A stretch of 60,292 nucleotides of DNA from Burkholderiales bacterium RIFCSPHIGHO2_12_FULL_63_20 (lineage in GTDB: Bacteria > Pseudomonadota > Gammaproteobacteria > Burkholderiales > Burkholderiaceae_C), in assembly GCA_001770775.1 (NCBI GenBank), contig MESA01000031.1, positions 114,016 to 174,307 on the forward strand. Reading direction: 5' to 3'. Shown here one piece after another: positions 38,994 to 47,386 of this stretch; within the stretch, counting starts at the first letter, position 1; each line of letters opens with the position of its first letter. Under the pieces are notes generated by a model, which worked only from the letters and a program-made list of their open reading frames with translations, did not search any database and was not told the origin of the DNA. Both the position numbers and the translations under genes were made by a program.

Positions 38994-41000
38994 ATGATGC
39001 CGACCTTTGCCAGCCACCTGGATGCCTTGGGCCAGTGGCGTGCCGACACCGACGCCCGACTGGCGGCGTTGGCCCGCTTTGCCCGTGAACACGATCTGCT
39101 TGACGATGCGTCGGCCGAGTGGTTTGAAGCCATGCGCCACCGCCTGTCGGGCGAGAAGCTCATGGTGGCGTTCGTGGCCGAGTTCTCGCGCGGCAAGTCC
39201 GAGCTGATCAACGCGATATTTTTCTCGGACAAGGGCCGGCGCATGATGCCCGCCTCGGCTGGCCGCACCACGATGTGCCCGGTGGAGCTGGGCTATGACG
39301 CCGAAGATCCGGTGGGCCTGTCGCTGTTGCCCATTGAGACCCGGTTGGAGGCTGCCTCGCTGGCCGAGTACCGTCGCCAGAACGCAGCCTGGACCTGGAT
39401 TGACTTGGACTTGTCCGACCCGGATGGCATGGCGGCCGCTTTGGGTGAGGTGATGCGCACCCGTCTGGTGACGCAGGACGAGGCTGCACGGCTGGGTTTC
39501 TGGGACGATCAGCGCCCCGAAGACAACCCGCCGCTGCAGGCCGATGGCCGCATCGAGGTGCCTGTGTGGCGACATGCGCGCATCAACCTGCCGCATCCGC
39601 TGCTCAAGCGTGGCCTGGTGGTGCTGGACACCCCCGGCCTGAACGCGATCGGCACCGAGCCGGAGCTGACCCTGGGGCTGCTGCCGCAGGCTCATGCGAC
39701 GGTGTTCATCCTGGGCGCCGACACGGGCGTGACCAAGTCCGATCTGGCCATCTGGCGCGATCACCTCTGTGGTCCGGCCTTGGCGCGTTACGTGGCGCTC
39801 AACAAGATCGACTCGCTGGTCGACCCGCTGAGCTCGCCCGCCGAGGTGCAGCAGGCCATCGTACGCCAGTGTGAAAGCGTGGCGCAGACACTGGAAATTC
39901 CGGCGAACCATGTGTTCCCGATCTCGGCGCGTCAGGCTTTGGCGGCCCGCTTGTCGGGTGATGCGGCAGGCCTGGCGCAGAGCCGCCTGGAAGACTTTGA
40001 GCTGGCGCTGTCGGAAGGTCTGTTGCCGCGTCGCCGTGAGAATTTGGCCGAAGCGGCCACGCAAGGCGCGGTGCAGTTCCAGCACCAGCTCACGCGCCGA
40101 TTTGGCGAGATGCGCCGCCTGTACGCCGATCAGTTGGCTGAGCTGCGCAGCTTGCGCGGCAAGAGCTCGGGCAAGGTGCAGCTGATGCTGCAGCGTGTGC
40201 AGATGGAGGCCAATGAGTTCGAGCAGTGCACGGCCCGCCTGCAGGCCCTGCGCATGGTGCACGCACGCATGCTGAAGGAGGCCTTGCGCGATCTGTCGGC
40301 TGAGCGGCTGCGTCACGAGGTGGAAGCCCTGCAGCAGGTGCTGGGCGGCTCCTGGTTGCCTCTGGGTGCCCGCAAGGCGTTCATTGAGCTGTGCGCGCGC
40401 CTGCGGGGTTTGGTGGAGCTGGCGCAAGAGCGCAGTGACGAGATCCACGCCATGCTGGTGGCGTCTTACGCTAAGCTGAACGCCGAGTTCGGTTTCAGTC
40501 TGGTGGCCGATGCGCCGCTGGACGTGCGTCGCTACACCGAAGACCTCAGCCTGATCGAGCGCAATTATGTGCAGTATCTGGGGTTGAGCCAAGCCTTCCG
40601 TCTGGCCCAGCCGGGCTTTCAGGAGCAGTTCCGTCGCATGCTGGTGTCACGTTTGCGCGTGGTGTTCGAGACGGTGAGCAACGACATCGAGTTGTGGAGC
40701 AAGTCGTCGTCAGCCCAGGTGGACAGCCAGTTGCGCGAACGCCGCCGCAACTTCAAGCGCCGCTACGAGTCGCTGGACCGCATCCAGTCGGCGGCCAGTG
40801 ACCTCGACACCCGCCTGCAAGACGTGCAGGCACAGGATGAGCGCGTGATGCAGTTGCAGAACCGCCTGAATGTGCTGGTGGACGATTTGCTGGTTCAGGC
40901 GCGTGAAGACCGTCTGGGCATGGCCGATTCGTCTATGGGGAGGTTTGATGGTGAGCTGGACTTGCCTGAGTCGCAGCACCGCGCTGACCTGCCCGCATGA
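38994..41000 (+). CDS. Bacterial dynamin-family GTPase
   Basis: Large GTPase, 668 aa. The P-loop region (VAEFSRGKSELINAIF, about residues 62-77) is a variant of GxxxxGKS followed by the switch GRTTMCP. DTPGLNAIG (G3) and LNKIDSL (G4) are clear. The C-terminal 330 residues are helical with long amphipathic stretches (SRGKSS to RLGMADSS) that could form the dynamin stalk. It overlaps mutY by 4 bp (ATGA). It is commonly found between mutM and mutY in this order, but its role is not known. Membrane remodelling is the family property. Confidence 0.85.
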   Translation: MMPTFASHLDALGQWRADTDARLAALARFAREHDLLDDASAEWFEAMRHRLSGEKLMVAFVAEFSRGKSELINAIFFSDKGRRMMPASAGRTTMCPVELGYDAEDPVGLSLLPIETRLEAASLAEYRRQNAAWTWIDLDLSDPDGMAAALGEVMRTRLVTQDEAARLGFWDDQRPEDNPPLQADGRIEVPVWRHARINLPHPLLKRGLVVLDTPGLNAIGTEPELTLGLLPQAHATVFILGADTGVTKSDLAIWRDHLCGPALARYVALNKIDSLVDPLSSPAEVQQAIVRQCESVAQTLEIPANHVFPISARQALAARLSGDAAGLAQSRLEDFELALSEGLLPRRRENLAEAATQGAVQFQHQLTRRFGEMRRLYADQLAELRSLRGKSSGKVQLMLQRVQMEANEFEQCTARLQALRMVHARMLKEALRDLSAERLRHEVEALQQVLGGSWLPLGARKAFIELCARLRGLVELAQERSDEIHAMLVASYAKLNAEFGFSLVADAPLDVRRYTEDLSLIERNYVQYLGLSQAFRLAQPGFQEQFRRMLVSRLRVVFETVSNDIELWSKSSSAQVDSQLRERRRNFKRRYESLDRIQSAASDLDTRLQDVQAQDERVMQLQNRLNVLVDDLLVQAREDRLGMADSSMGRFDGELDLPESQHRADLPA

Positions 41001-42091
41001 GTTTGTCTGATCCAGACCTGCTGCTGCAACGTGCGCAGCGGGTGAGTCCTGACCTGGCCGAGCGCTTGGTCGCCTGGCAGCATCAGGATGGCCGACACCA
41101 TCTGCCTTGGCAGCGGGTGCGTGATCCCTACCGCGTGTGGCTGTCGGAGATCATGCTGCAGCAGACCCAGGTCACGACCGTGTTGGGCTACTTCGCGCGT
41201 TTTCTGGATCGATTTCCGGATGTGCAGGCGCTGGCTGCCGCGCCCTTGGACGATGTGCTGACCCTGTGGGCTGGCCTGGGCTACTACAGCCGCGCCCGCA
41301 ACCTGCATCGTTGCGCGCAGGACGTGGTGAACCTGCATGGTGGGCACTTCCCGGCCACCTGCGAGGCCTTGCAGACCTTGCCAGGCATCGGCCCTTCGAC
41401 CGCTGCGGCCATTGCGTCGTTCTGTTTTGACGAGCGCGTGTCCATCATGGACGGCAATGTGAAGCGGGTGCTCAGCCGCGTGCTGGGTTGGGGTGAGGAC
41501 CTGTCGGTGCGGGCGCACGAGAAGGCCTTGATCGCGGCGGCGCAGGTGGTGCTGCCGCTGCGCGCCGAGGTGATGCCGTCTTACACGCAAGGCCTGATGG
41601 ACCTGGGGGCCACGGTGTGCACCCCGCGCAAGCCCAGCTGTCTGATGTGCCCCTGGTCGGACTTGTGTGTGGCGCGCCAGGTGGGCGGCCCGGAGCGTTA
41701 CCCGGTCAAGAGCCGCAAGCTCAAGCGCAGCGAGCGCGAGAACTGGTGGCTGTGGCTGGTGTGGCGTGAGCAGGTGTGGTTGCAGCAGATGCCGGACAAA
41801 GGCGTGTGGGCAGGGCTGTGGACCCTGCCCTTGCTGGATGGCGACGAGGCCGTGTCTGCCTTGCTGGGCGAGACCGTGAGCGAACGCGTGGAGCGCCAGC
41901 CCCGCCTGAAGCATGTGCTGACGCACCTGGACTGGTGGCTGCACGCCCGCCGTGTGGTGCTGGATGATGCCGAGGCGACGCTCCTGGAGCCGACTTTGCG
42001 TACCCAGGCCCCGGCAGGGCGATGGGTGCCGCTGACCGACTTGGCCAACTGGGGGCTGCCTGCTCCGTTGCGGCGCCTGCTGGTGGGCTGA
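40997..42091 (+). CDS. mutY: Adenine DNA glycosylase MutY
   Basis: Removes adenine mispaired with 8-oxoguanine. WLSEIMLQQTQV, the helix-hairpin-helix LPGIGPSTAAAI, the catalytic Asp of IMDGNVKRVL, and the 4Fe-4S ligands C-X6-C-X2-C-X5-C (CTPRKPSCLMCPWSDLC) are all visible. A NUDIX-like C-terminal domain (about 235-355) recognises 8-oxoG. ATG shares bases with the previous stop, so translation is coupled to the dynamin-like gene. Confidence 0.96.
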   Translation: MSLSDPDLLLQRAQRVSPDLAERLVAWQHQDGRHHLPWQRVRDPYRVWLSEIMLQQTQVTTVLGYFARFLDRFPDVQALAAAPLDDVLTLWAGLGYYSRARNLHRCAQDVVNLHGGHFPATCEALQTLPGIGPSTAAAIASFCFDERVSIMDGNVKRVLSRVLGWGEDLSVRAHEKALIAAAQVVLPLRAEVMPSYTQGLMDLGATVCTPRKPSCLMCPWSDLCVARQVGGPERYPVKSRKLKRSERENWWLWLVWREQVWLQQMPDKGVWAGLWTLPLLDGDEAVSALLGETVSERVERQPRLKHVLTHLDWWLHARRVVLDDAEATLLEPTLRTQAPAGRWVPLTDLANWGLPAPLRRLLVG

Positions 42092-42133
42092 GGGCCGCGC
42101 GGACGGTTCTGTGGGTGCCGGCCTTGCGGTCGA

Positions 42134-42913
42134 TCAGCCCAGGGTGACGATCACTGGGGCGTGGTCGCTGGGACGCTCGTTCTTGCGCGGTGCCTTGTCG
42201 ATGACGCAGGCGGTGACGCGCGGCTTGAGGGCGTCGCTCACCAAGATGTGGTCGATACGCAGGCCCTGGTTCTTGCGGAAGGCCAGGTTGCGATAGTCCC
42301 ACCAGCTCCAGGGTTTGGGCGGCTGCTCGAACAGGCGGAAGCCATCTGTCAGGCCCGGTTGCAACAACTGCTGGAAGTGCTCGCGCTCGGGCACCGTGCA
42401 GTGGATCTGGTCTTTCCAGAGCACCGGGTCGTAGACGTCGGCGTCGGTGGGGGCGATGTTGTAGTCGCCCATGATGACCAGATTGGGGTGGCGGGAGAGT
42501 TCGTCACGCACCCAGGCTTGCAGGGCGGTGAGCCAGTTCATCTTGTAGACGAACTTGTCGCTGTCGGGCGCCTGGCCATTGGGGAAGTAGCAGCCGATCA
42601 CGCGCACGCTGCCCACGACGGGGTCGTTGACGGTGCCAGCGATGACGCGGGCCTGGTCATCGGCAAAGCCAGGAATGTTCTTGACGATGTCGGTGCTGGG
42701 GCTGCGGCTCAGCAGGGCGACGCCGTTGTAGGTTTTCTGGCCAAACCATTGCGCGTGGTAGCCCGCCGCTTCGAGGTCAGCGTGGGGGAACTTGTCGTCG
42801 GTGAGCTTGGTTTCCTGCAGCACCAGGACATCGACCGGATTGGCGGCAAGCCAGTCCAGGAGTTGGGGGAGGCGGACGGAGAGGGAGTTGACGTTCCAGG
42901 TGGAGAGTTTCAT
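42134..42913 (-). CDS. xth: Exodeoxyribonuclease III
   Basis: AP endonuclease / 3' exonuclease completing base excision repair begun by MutM and MutY. MKLSTWNVNSLSVRLPQLLDWL, LQETKL (catalytic Glu), MGDYNIAPTDADV (catalytic Asp/Asn) and SDHAPV at the end are canonical. 259 aa. It is convergent with mutY (42-bp gap), so the three repair genes form a local set though not one operon. It is the last core gene before the accessory stretch. Confidence 0.96.
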   Translation of the reverse strand: MKLSTWNVNSLSVRLPQLLDWLAANPVDVLVLQETKLTDDKFPHADLEAAGYHAQWFGQKTYNGVALLSRSPSTDIVKNIPGFADDQARVIAGTVNDPVVGSVRVIGCYFPNGQAPDSDKFVYKMNWLTALQAWVRDELSRHPNLVIMGDYNIAPTDADVYDPVLWKDQIHCTVPEREHFQQLLQPGLTDGFRLFEQPPKPWSWWDYRNLAFRKNQGLRIDHILVSDALKPRVTACVIDKAPRKNERPSDHAPVIVTLG

Positions 42914-43146
42914 GAGTTTTCTAGCGCGTTGAATTTATTGATGTTTTTGTCTGAGTTTTGCTGATTTTTGCGTCTAGCTACCCACTTAGCTACCCAAATG
43001 GTCTGTGCTTGACGACGTGCTCATCTGCTCCCAACTGGTGGCTGCATTATCTCGTCGGGAAGCGCTGGTCATCTGGATGTCGACAGCGATTTCCCCTCGC
43101 GGTAGCCGCCTCGCCGCACACAGCGTGGCCGGCGACGCTGGGTGCC

Positions 43147-43189
43147 TTGCAAAGATCGCCATTTCCTCCTAAGATTGCATGAAATTTCA
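43147..43189 (+). promoter_or_regulatory. Candidate promoter and operator of the abiE locus
   Basis: TTGCAA (43147-43152), 17 nt, TAAGAT (43170-43175) is a plausible sigma-70 promoter. Just after it is the perfect palindrome TGAAATTTCA (43180-43189). AbiEi antitoxins autorepress by binding inverted repeats in their promoter, so the palindrome is a reasonable operator. The preceding ~230 bp after xth carry no gene that I can recognise. Confidence 0.45.
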
Positions 43190-43203
43190 ATGAGAAATCA
43201 ATC

Positions 43204-43815
43204 GTGGAAAGCGTTTCTGCTCCATCGAGGATGCTGGTAAGCGGTGCCGCCGAACGGCTGGCTGCCTTATTGCGCCCCGGGCGCGTGTACCGGCGAGAGG
43301 ATCTGGCAGAGATGAGCAATGCGGTGGACCGTCACGTGCGTGAGTTGGTCGCCGAGGGGCTTGTGAAGAAATTGGCGCAGGGCATGTACTACGTGCCGAG
43401 GGTGTCCAGCTTCGGTCCTGTACCGCCTGAGGATGCCGAGGTGGTTGGCAGCTTTCTTCGCGACAGTGACTTCCTCGTGTTCTCGCCTTCGGCATACAAC
43501 GCTGTGGGCCTGGGTACCACGCAGCTATACAACCGCACACTGGTCTACAACCACAAGCGGCATGGTGTGTTCAAGCTGGGCAATCGGCAGTTCGATTTCC
43601 GGGTGAAACCACGTTTCCCCAAAAAGCTCACGCCGGAGTTTTTGTTTGTCGATCTGCTCAACAACCTTGAGCAGTTGGCTGAAGATCGCGATGCTGTCTT
43701 GCGGCAAGCGCAGAGCAAGCTGTCTTCGTTTGACCTCGACAAGCTCAAACGCGCGCTCTCGACGTTTGGCTCTGTGGCGACCCGCAAGCGAGCCAAAGGT
43801 TGGCTGAGTGCCTGA
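43204..43815 (+). CDS. Type IV antitoxin AbiEi-like protein (DUF6088-type)
   Basis: Antitoxin and autorepressor of an AbiE abortive-infection system. The N-terminal winged helix (VYRREDLAEMSNAVDRHVRELVAEGLVKKL; reads as wHTH) is followed by LVFSPSAYNAVGLGTTQLYN, RHGVFKLGNRQFDFRVKPRFP and a helical end. GTG 43204 is used; no strong Shine-Dalgarno is seen, and an internal ATG at 43231 is the alternative. The stop overlaps the start of the toxin frame by 8 bp. The antitoxin frame is intact although its toxin partner is broken. Confidence 0.82.
   Translation: MESVSAPSRMLVSGAAERLAALLRPGRVYRREDLAEMSNAVDRHVRELVAEGLVKKLAQGMYYVPRVSSFGPVPPEDAEVVGSFLRDSDFLVFSPSAYNAVGLGTTQLYNRTLVYNHKRHGVFKLGNRQFDFRVKPRFPKKLTPEFLFVDLLNNLEQLAEDRDAVLRQAQSKLSSFDLDKLKRALSTFGSVATRKRAKGWLSA
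43627..43660 (+). repeat. abiEi segment repeated at the window end
   Basis: This 34-bp stretch inside abiEi recurs at 60026-60063 with one substitution and a 4-bp insertion. It is the parent copy of the degenerate fragment there. Confidence 0.75.
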
Positions 43816-44476
43816 ATTTCTGCATCACCGCAAGGACTTCGGCGACCTGCTTGCCGTGGTCGCTGACGAACGAAGCCTTGATCCGACATTGGTCGGGAAG
43901 GACTACTGGATCATGCATTGCCTTTTGGGGCTGCGAACTTAGGGGTTCAACTTCGAACTCAAGGGCGGCACATCCTTGTCCAAGGGCTTCGGTGTCATCC
44001 ACCGATTCTCGGAGGACATCGACATCCGGATCGCGCCTCCCAAAGAGCTGGAGGTCAAGACCGGCCGCCATCACAACAAGGTCGCTCATGTCTCGTCCCG
44101 TCGGGCTTTCTATGACTGGCTGGCCACTAAAATCAGAATCCCGGGCATTTTTCAAGTCGCGCGTGATGAAGATTTCGACGACGAGAAGATGCGCAGCGGT
44201 GGCATTCGCCTGTCCTATGCAGCGCGCACGGCCCCATTGGCAGGTGTCAAAGACGGGATCTTGCTGGAGCTCGGCTTTGATGACACCGCACCCAACAGAC
44301 CGGTGACAATCTCGTCCTGGGCGTGGGATACAGCAAGCGCACGCGGCGTATTAGTGGCAGACAACCGAGCTGTTGACGTGCCGTGCTACGCGCCTACCCA
44401 CACCTTTGTCGAGAAGCTTCAGACGATTTCGACCAAGTACCGAAAGCTGGGAGAGGCACAGGGCTTCACAAACTGA
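43808..44476 (+). pseudogene. AbiEii nucleotidyltransferase toxin, disrupted
   Basis: Reading from GTG 43808 gives PEFLHHRKDFGDLL ... KDYWIMHCLLGLRT, then an in-frame TAG at 43940-43942 (codon 45), after which GFNFELKGGTSLSKGFGVIHRFSEDIDI continues in the same frame. GGTSLSKG and the SEDIDIRI acids are the nucleotidyltransferase active site, still intact. Intact AbiEii proteins have Gln near this point, so CAG to TAG is the likely change. Homology stops at about 44460, where an IS110-family remnant replaces the C-terminal part; the frame then ends in 4-5 foreign codons. Toxin almost certainly inactive. A restart after the stop (for example from 43976) is conceivable. Confidence 0.85.
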
Positions 44477-44702
44477 GGCGCCATGAGCCGCACGGTGTGC
44501 TCAAGCTCCTGCAGCTTGCGAGCCCAGTGGTGAGCGCTGCCGCAAGCCTCCATGCCGATCAGGCACGGCGTCATGTTCGCGAAGAAGGCGGCAACCTGGT
44601 CTCGCCTTAACTGCTTGCGCAACACCGCCTTGCCGCGCTCGTTCGCTCCGTGGACCTGGAATACGTTCTTGGCCAGGTCGATGCCAATTGTCGTGTCTGC
44701 AT
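44461..44702 (-). pseudogene. IS110-family transposase, N-terminal remnant
   Basis: On the minus strand the frame reads TIGIDLAKNVFQVHG, AVLRKQLRRDQVAAFF, CLIGMEACGSAHHWARKL and VRLMAPQFVKP, the DEDD-type N-terminal part of IS110 transposases. It is cut at FVKP by the junction with the abiEii toxin gene. The ATG at 44702-44700, which has AAGGAG upstream, is out of frame with this peptide, so a frameshift has also hit the start. The rest of the element is absent. Confidence 0.8.
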
Positions 44703-44726
44703 GGTGGACGCTCCTTCCGTTTCAAG

Positions 44727-44967
44727 TGGCCGACACGCGCCACTCTGCCGTCATCGGGTGGGGGCGTCCATCCCATTGCTTACGAAGGATCTCTGGCGTC
44801 AGGGGAAAAACTTGGCCATCTTCAAGCGCAATAAGCCACTCCCGGTCTTGGCGCGCAGTCCGTTTGCCGAAGGGATATGGGGGGCTGCGGGATGGTCGAC
44901 AGTCCCGGCGGGCGTTTGTGGGCGAGCCGGGCTGCTGCGTGAGCCTGTCGCGGAAAGTGGTGCCGTC
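44727..44967 (-). other. Degenerate stretch between IS110 remnant and TetR gene
   Basis: No gene can be called. Directly after the TetR stop the same frame stays open for about 80 codons to a TGA at 44727, ending with segments such as ARQDREWLIALEDGQVFPLT and MTAEWRVSAT that look coding, but no family is recognised and no start codon supports it. The part near 44750-44790 (GGGGGCGTCCATCCCATTG) resembles the outer end region of IS110-type elements. Confidence 0.3.
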
Positions 44968-45534
44968 TCAGACTGCCGTGCCGGCCGCAAACGAGTTGAT
45001 CAGTTGGCGTTGTGCATGCAAGTGGTCTCCAGCGCTGTTCACGCGGTCCAGCAACAAGGCGCCTTCCAGCCCGGACATCATCACGGCGGCCAACCGGCTT
45101 GGGGGCAGGGGGTTAAGCAGTTCGCCCTTATGTTGCTTCAGGATCTGGGCCAACCAAGCTTCTGCCTGTTTGAAGAAGCCGCTCAAGAGGCTGCGGCAGT
45201 GCTCGTCGAGTGAGGACAACTCGGCGGCCAACATGCCGCACAGGCACAGCTTGTCGTCCTGAGCAGCTTCTTCAAATAGGTCAATAAAGGCTGACAGCTT
45301 GCGTTTTAAGGCTGTAGGCTTGTTGGCAATGGCTGTCAAGCGCTGCGCGAAGGCCTCGCTGTAGCTGGTGATCAGCACGGCGGTGAGGTCGTGCTTTTCC
45401 GGAAAGTAGTAGTGCACGCTAGACGACTTGACGCCCGTCTGTTCGGCGAGTTGGCGAAAACTCAGTTCGCGCAAGCCCGATCGCTGGACGATGGCCTGCG
45501 CCAGGGTTTGCAGTTCGGTACGTTTGTTAGCCAT
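44968..45534 (-). CDS. TetR family transcriptional regulator
   Basis: Repressor-type regulator of 188 aa. The helix-turn-helix is GLRELSFRQLAEQTGVKSSSVHYYFPEKHDL (about 18-48). The ligand domain is helical with cysteines (DKLCLCGMLAAEL) typical of the AcrR/YcdC-type subfamily that senses small hydrophobic or electrophilic molecules. It is the last of four co-directional genes (AhpD-like, GST, cupin, TetR) and probably regulates them. Confidence 0.85.
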   Translation of the reverse strand: MANKRTELQTLAQAIVQRSGLRELSFRQLAEQTGVKSSSVHYYFPEKHDLTAVLITSYSEAFAQRLTAIANKPTALKRKLSAFIDLFEEAAQDDKLCLCGMLAAELSSLDEHCRSLLSGFFKQAEAWLAQILKQHKGELLNPLPPSRLAAVMMSGLEGALLLDRVNSAGDHLHAQRQLINSFAAGTAV

Positions 45535-45589
45535 GGTACCGTTGTCTCAACCGTACATATTTTTGCGATATCGCTTTGCCAAGTGCTAG

Positions 45590-46273
45590 TCAAGCCGAAG
45601 GTGGGACTTGCACCAAGCTCAGGTGGCGCGTTTTGACCCAGACGGTGGTGCCTTGCGCCCCAGCGATGGCGGTGAGTCGCCCCCCTCGAGGGACGCGCAA
45701 CCAAGACCAGGCTCGCAGTTCGTCTGCGCCCTCTGTGAAGCCGCCGGACAGCACCAGCAGTTCCGCGCCGTCAGGCATCACGGCGTCAAGCCGTGTGCCG
45801 GGTAGCCAGGTCTCCAGGCTCACAGTTTCGCGCTCGTCCTCGAACAAGGGCGTCACCGCCACGCCGGGGCGGGTGGCGTCGTCCACACGGCCGATCTTGT
45901 TGGTGTCGATCACCTCCGGGGTGCGGTCCGCCGGGTCGAACTGCCACAGCTTCACGAAGATCACGCAACCGGTCTCGGAGCCTGGCGTGTGTCGTGTGGT
46001 GGGCGGGTTGCGGATATAGCTGCCGGCAGGGTAGTCGCCGCGCTCGTCCTGGAAGACCCCGTCAAGCACCAGGAACTCTTCACCACCGTGGTGGGTGTGC
46101 GGGCTGAAATGGCTGCCGGGTGCGTAGCGCACGATGGAGGTTGCTCGGGCAACCTCACCGCCTATGCGGTCGAGCATTCTGCGCTGTACACCTGCCACAG
46201 GGGAGTCCACCCAGGGCAGGTCGGCACCATGCAGTAGCACCCGTTGGTCGAACTGGGCGTTGATGAGGTCCAT
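45590..46273 (-). CDS. Cupin (ChrR-type) protein
   Basis: Two cupin-like halves over 227 aa. The first has the metal motif PHTHHGGEEFLVLDGVF with HxH and the downstream His (TTRHTPGSE). The second (about 120-215) is degenerate with no complete metal set. It resembles the cupin domain of ChrR anti-sigma factors and of 'cupin, anti-ECF-sigma' proteins, without the zinc-binding N-terminal anti-sigma domain. In its operon with GST and an AhpD-like protein it may be a metal-dependent dioxygenase or an oxidative stress sensor. Confidence 0.75.
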   Translation of the reverse strand: MDLINAQFDQRVLLHGADLPWVDSPVAGVQRRMLDRIGGEVARATSIVRYAPGSHFSPHTHHGGEEFLVLDGVFQDERGDYPAGSYIRNPPTTRHTPGSETGCVIFVKLWQFDPADRTPEVIDTNKIGRVDDATRPGVAVTPLFEDERETVSLETWLPGTRLDAVMPDGAELLVLSGGFTEGADELRAWSWLRVPRGGRLTAIAGAQGTTVWVKTRHLSLVQVPPSA

Positions 46274-46321
46274 CGGTACTCCGTTTGGGTGGTCAGGTGA
46301 AGGCAGTTGAGACTGTTCGAA

Positions 46322-46939
46322 TCAGCCACCCATGCTGGGGCGCTGGGCCATACGAGCGCGCCACGCCTTCAGATGAGGCAAGTCCGCAGGCAACTCGATC
46401 TTGGCGAAGTCAGCAAAATTCAGGCCCACGAACAAAGTGATATCGGCGACTGAGAAGTGCTGGCCGGCTGCAAAGGGCTGCGTTGCCAGCACGCTGTCGA
46501 AATAGCGCATGCCGGCGATGGCACGCTCACGCTGCTTCAAACCCCATTCTTTGTTCTGGTACAGCTCCAGCGCACCAAGGCCGGGTGTGGCATGGTGGAA
46601 GTAGGTACCCACGGCGTCCATCACGCCCTGTTCGGCGCGGCACTGCATCATGTGGATCACCGCGCGGTCCTTGGCGGTCGTGCCAGTCAGCGAAATGCCG
46701 TCGAATGCATGGTCGATGTACTCAGTAATGGCCGTGCATTCGCTGATGGTGGTGCCGTCGCCCAATTCCAGCACAGGCACGGTAGCGTTGGGATTCATCG
46801 CCAAAAAGCCGGGCAGGCGGTGCTCGCCCTTCAAAACGTCGACATGCACAAATTGCATCTTGTCAGTGGCGCCTTTTTCGGCAAGGGCAATGCGCACACG
46901 GGCGGGGTTGGGAAAGCCTTCAAAGTCGTAGATTTTCAT
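46322..46939 (-). CDS. Glutathione S-transferase family protein
   Basis: Thioredoxin-fold N-terminal domain (MKIYDFEGFPNPARVRIALAEKG; NATVPVLELGDGTTISECTAI with the cis-Pro and Ser/Glu glutathione contacts) and helical C-terminal domain (SVADITLFVGLNFADF). 205 aa. N-terminal PNPARVR resembles the bacterial YfcG/GstA-like and dehalogenase-like classes. Gap to the cupin gene is 48 bp. Conjugation or reduction of electrophiles is likely; the substrate is not readable. Confidence 0.88.
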   Translation of the reverse strand: MKIYDFEGFPNPARVRIALAEKGATDKMQFVHVDVLKGEHRLPGFLAMNPNATVPVLELGDGTTISECTAITEYIDHAFDGISLTGTTAKDRAVIHMMQCRAEQGVMDAVGTYFHHATPGLGALELYQNKEWGLKQRERAIAGMRYFDSVLATQPFAAGQHFSVADITLFVGLNFADFAKIELPADLPHLKAWRARMAQRPSMGG

Positions 46940-46974
46940 GATTTATGGGTTCATGGGTTCATGGGTTTGTGAAT

Positions 46975-47226
46975 TCACGCAGGGTCGGTTATCAGATGCG
47001 TGCCATGGGTGAGAGCAGCGCCAGCACGTAGTGCTACGGCCACGAAGGTTGCCTGAGCCAGTTCTTGCTCGTTGGCACCAGCAGCAACTGCTGCCTTGCG
47101 ATGAACCTCCAGACAGTAGCCGCACTGCGTGGTAAGTGCCACAGCGATTGCGATCAACTCTTTGTGTTTCTTTGAGATGGCGCCCTCTGCCAGTGCTGCC
47201 TTGTCCATTTCTTGGAAGCCTTTCAT
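46975..47226 (-). CDS. AhpD-like / carboxymuconolactone decarboxylase family protein
   Basis: Small alkylhydroperoxidase-like protein with the redox CxxC and proton-relay His in TTQCGYCLEVHRKAAV, KELIAIAVAL before and ALRAGAALTHGTHLI after it. The annotated ATG 47226 gives 83 aa, but the frame continues upstream with family-like residues (RLFQPEEIPRLAAGAPAA) back to a TAG at about 47327 without a standard ATG, GTG or TTG, so the true start may be an unusual codon or the 5' end may have been damaged. First gene of the four-gene operon. Confidence 0.8.
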   Translation of the reverse strand: MKGFQEMDKAALAEGAISKKHKELIAIAVALTTQCGYCLEVHRKAAVAAGANEQELAQATFVAVALRAGAALTHGTHLITDPA

Positions 47227-47386
47227 GGCTGCTGGAGCGCCAGCAGCAAGGCGAGGTATTTCTTCAGGTTGGAAAAGTCGAATGGAGTGTCTTTTGTGTT
47301 GTGGACAGGTTGCTAAGTTTATCTATCTATCAGAAGGTAGGCAATCTCCTTATTCTTCTAGGGGAATTGGTCTTGGTGACTTACCA

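Noticed and set aside
42914-43146. Possible integrase or attachment-site remnant between xth and abiEi
   Set aside because: A short repeated motif (TAGCTACCCA) is present at about 42975-42996, but no tRNA end, integrase frame or matching direct repeat was found to support an attachment site.
44810-44967. Plus-strand frame around 44650-45213 as a gene
   Set aside because: It crosses the IS110 remnant and the antisense side of the TetR gene without any domain; judged chance.
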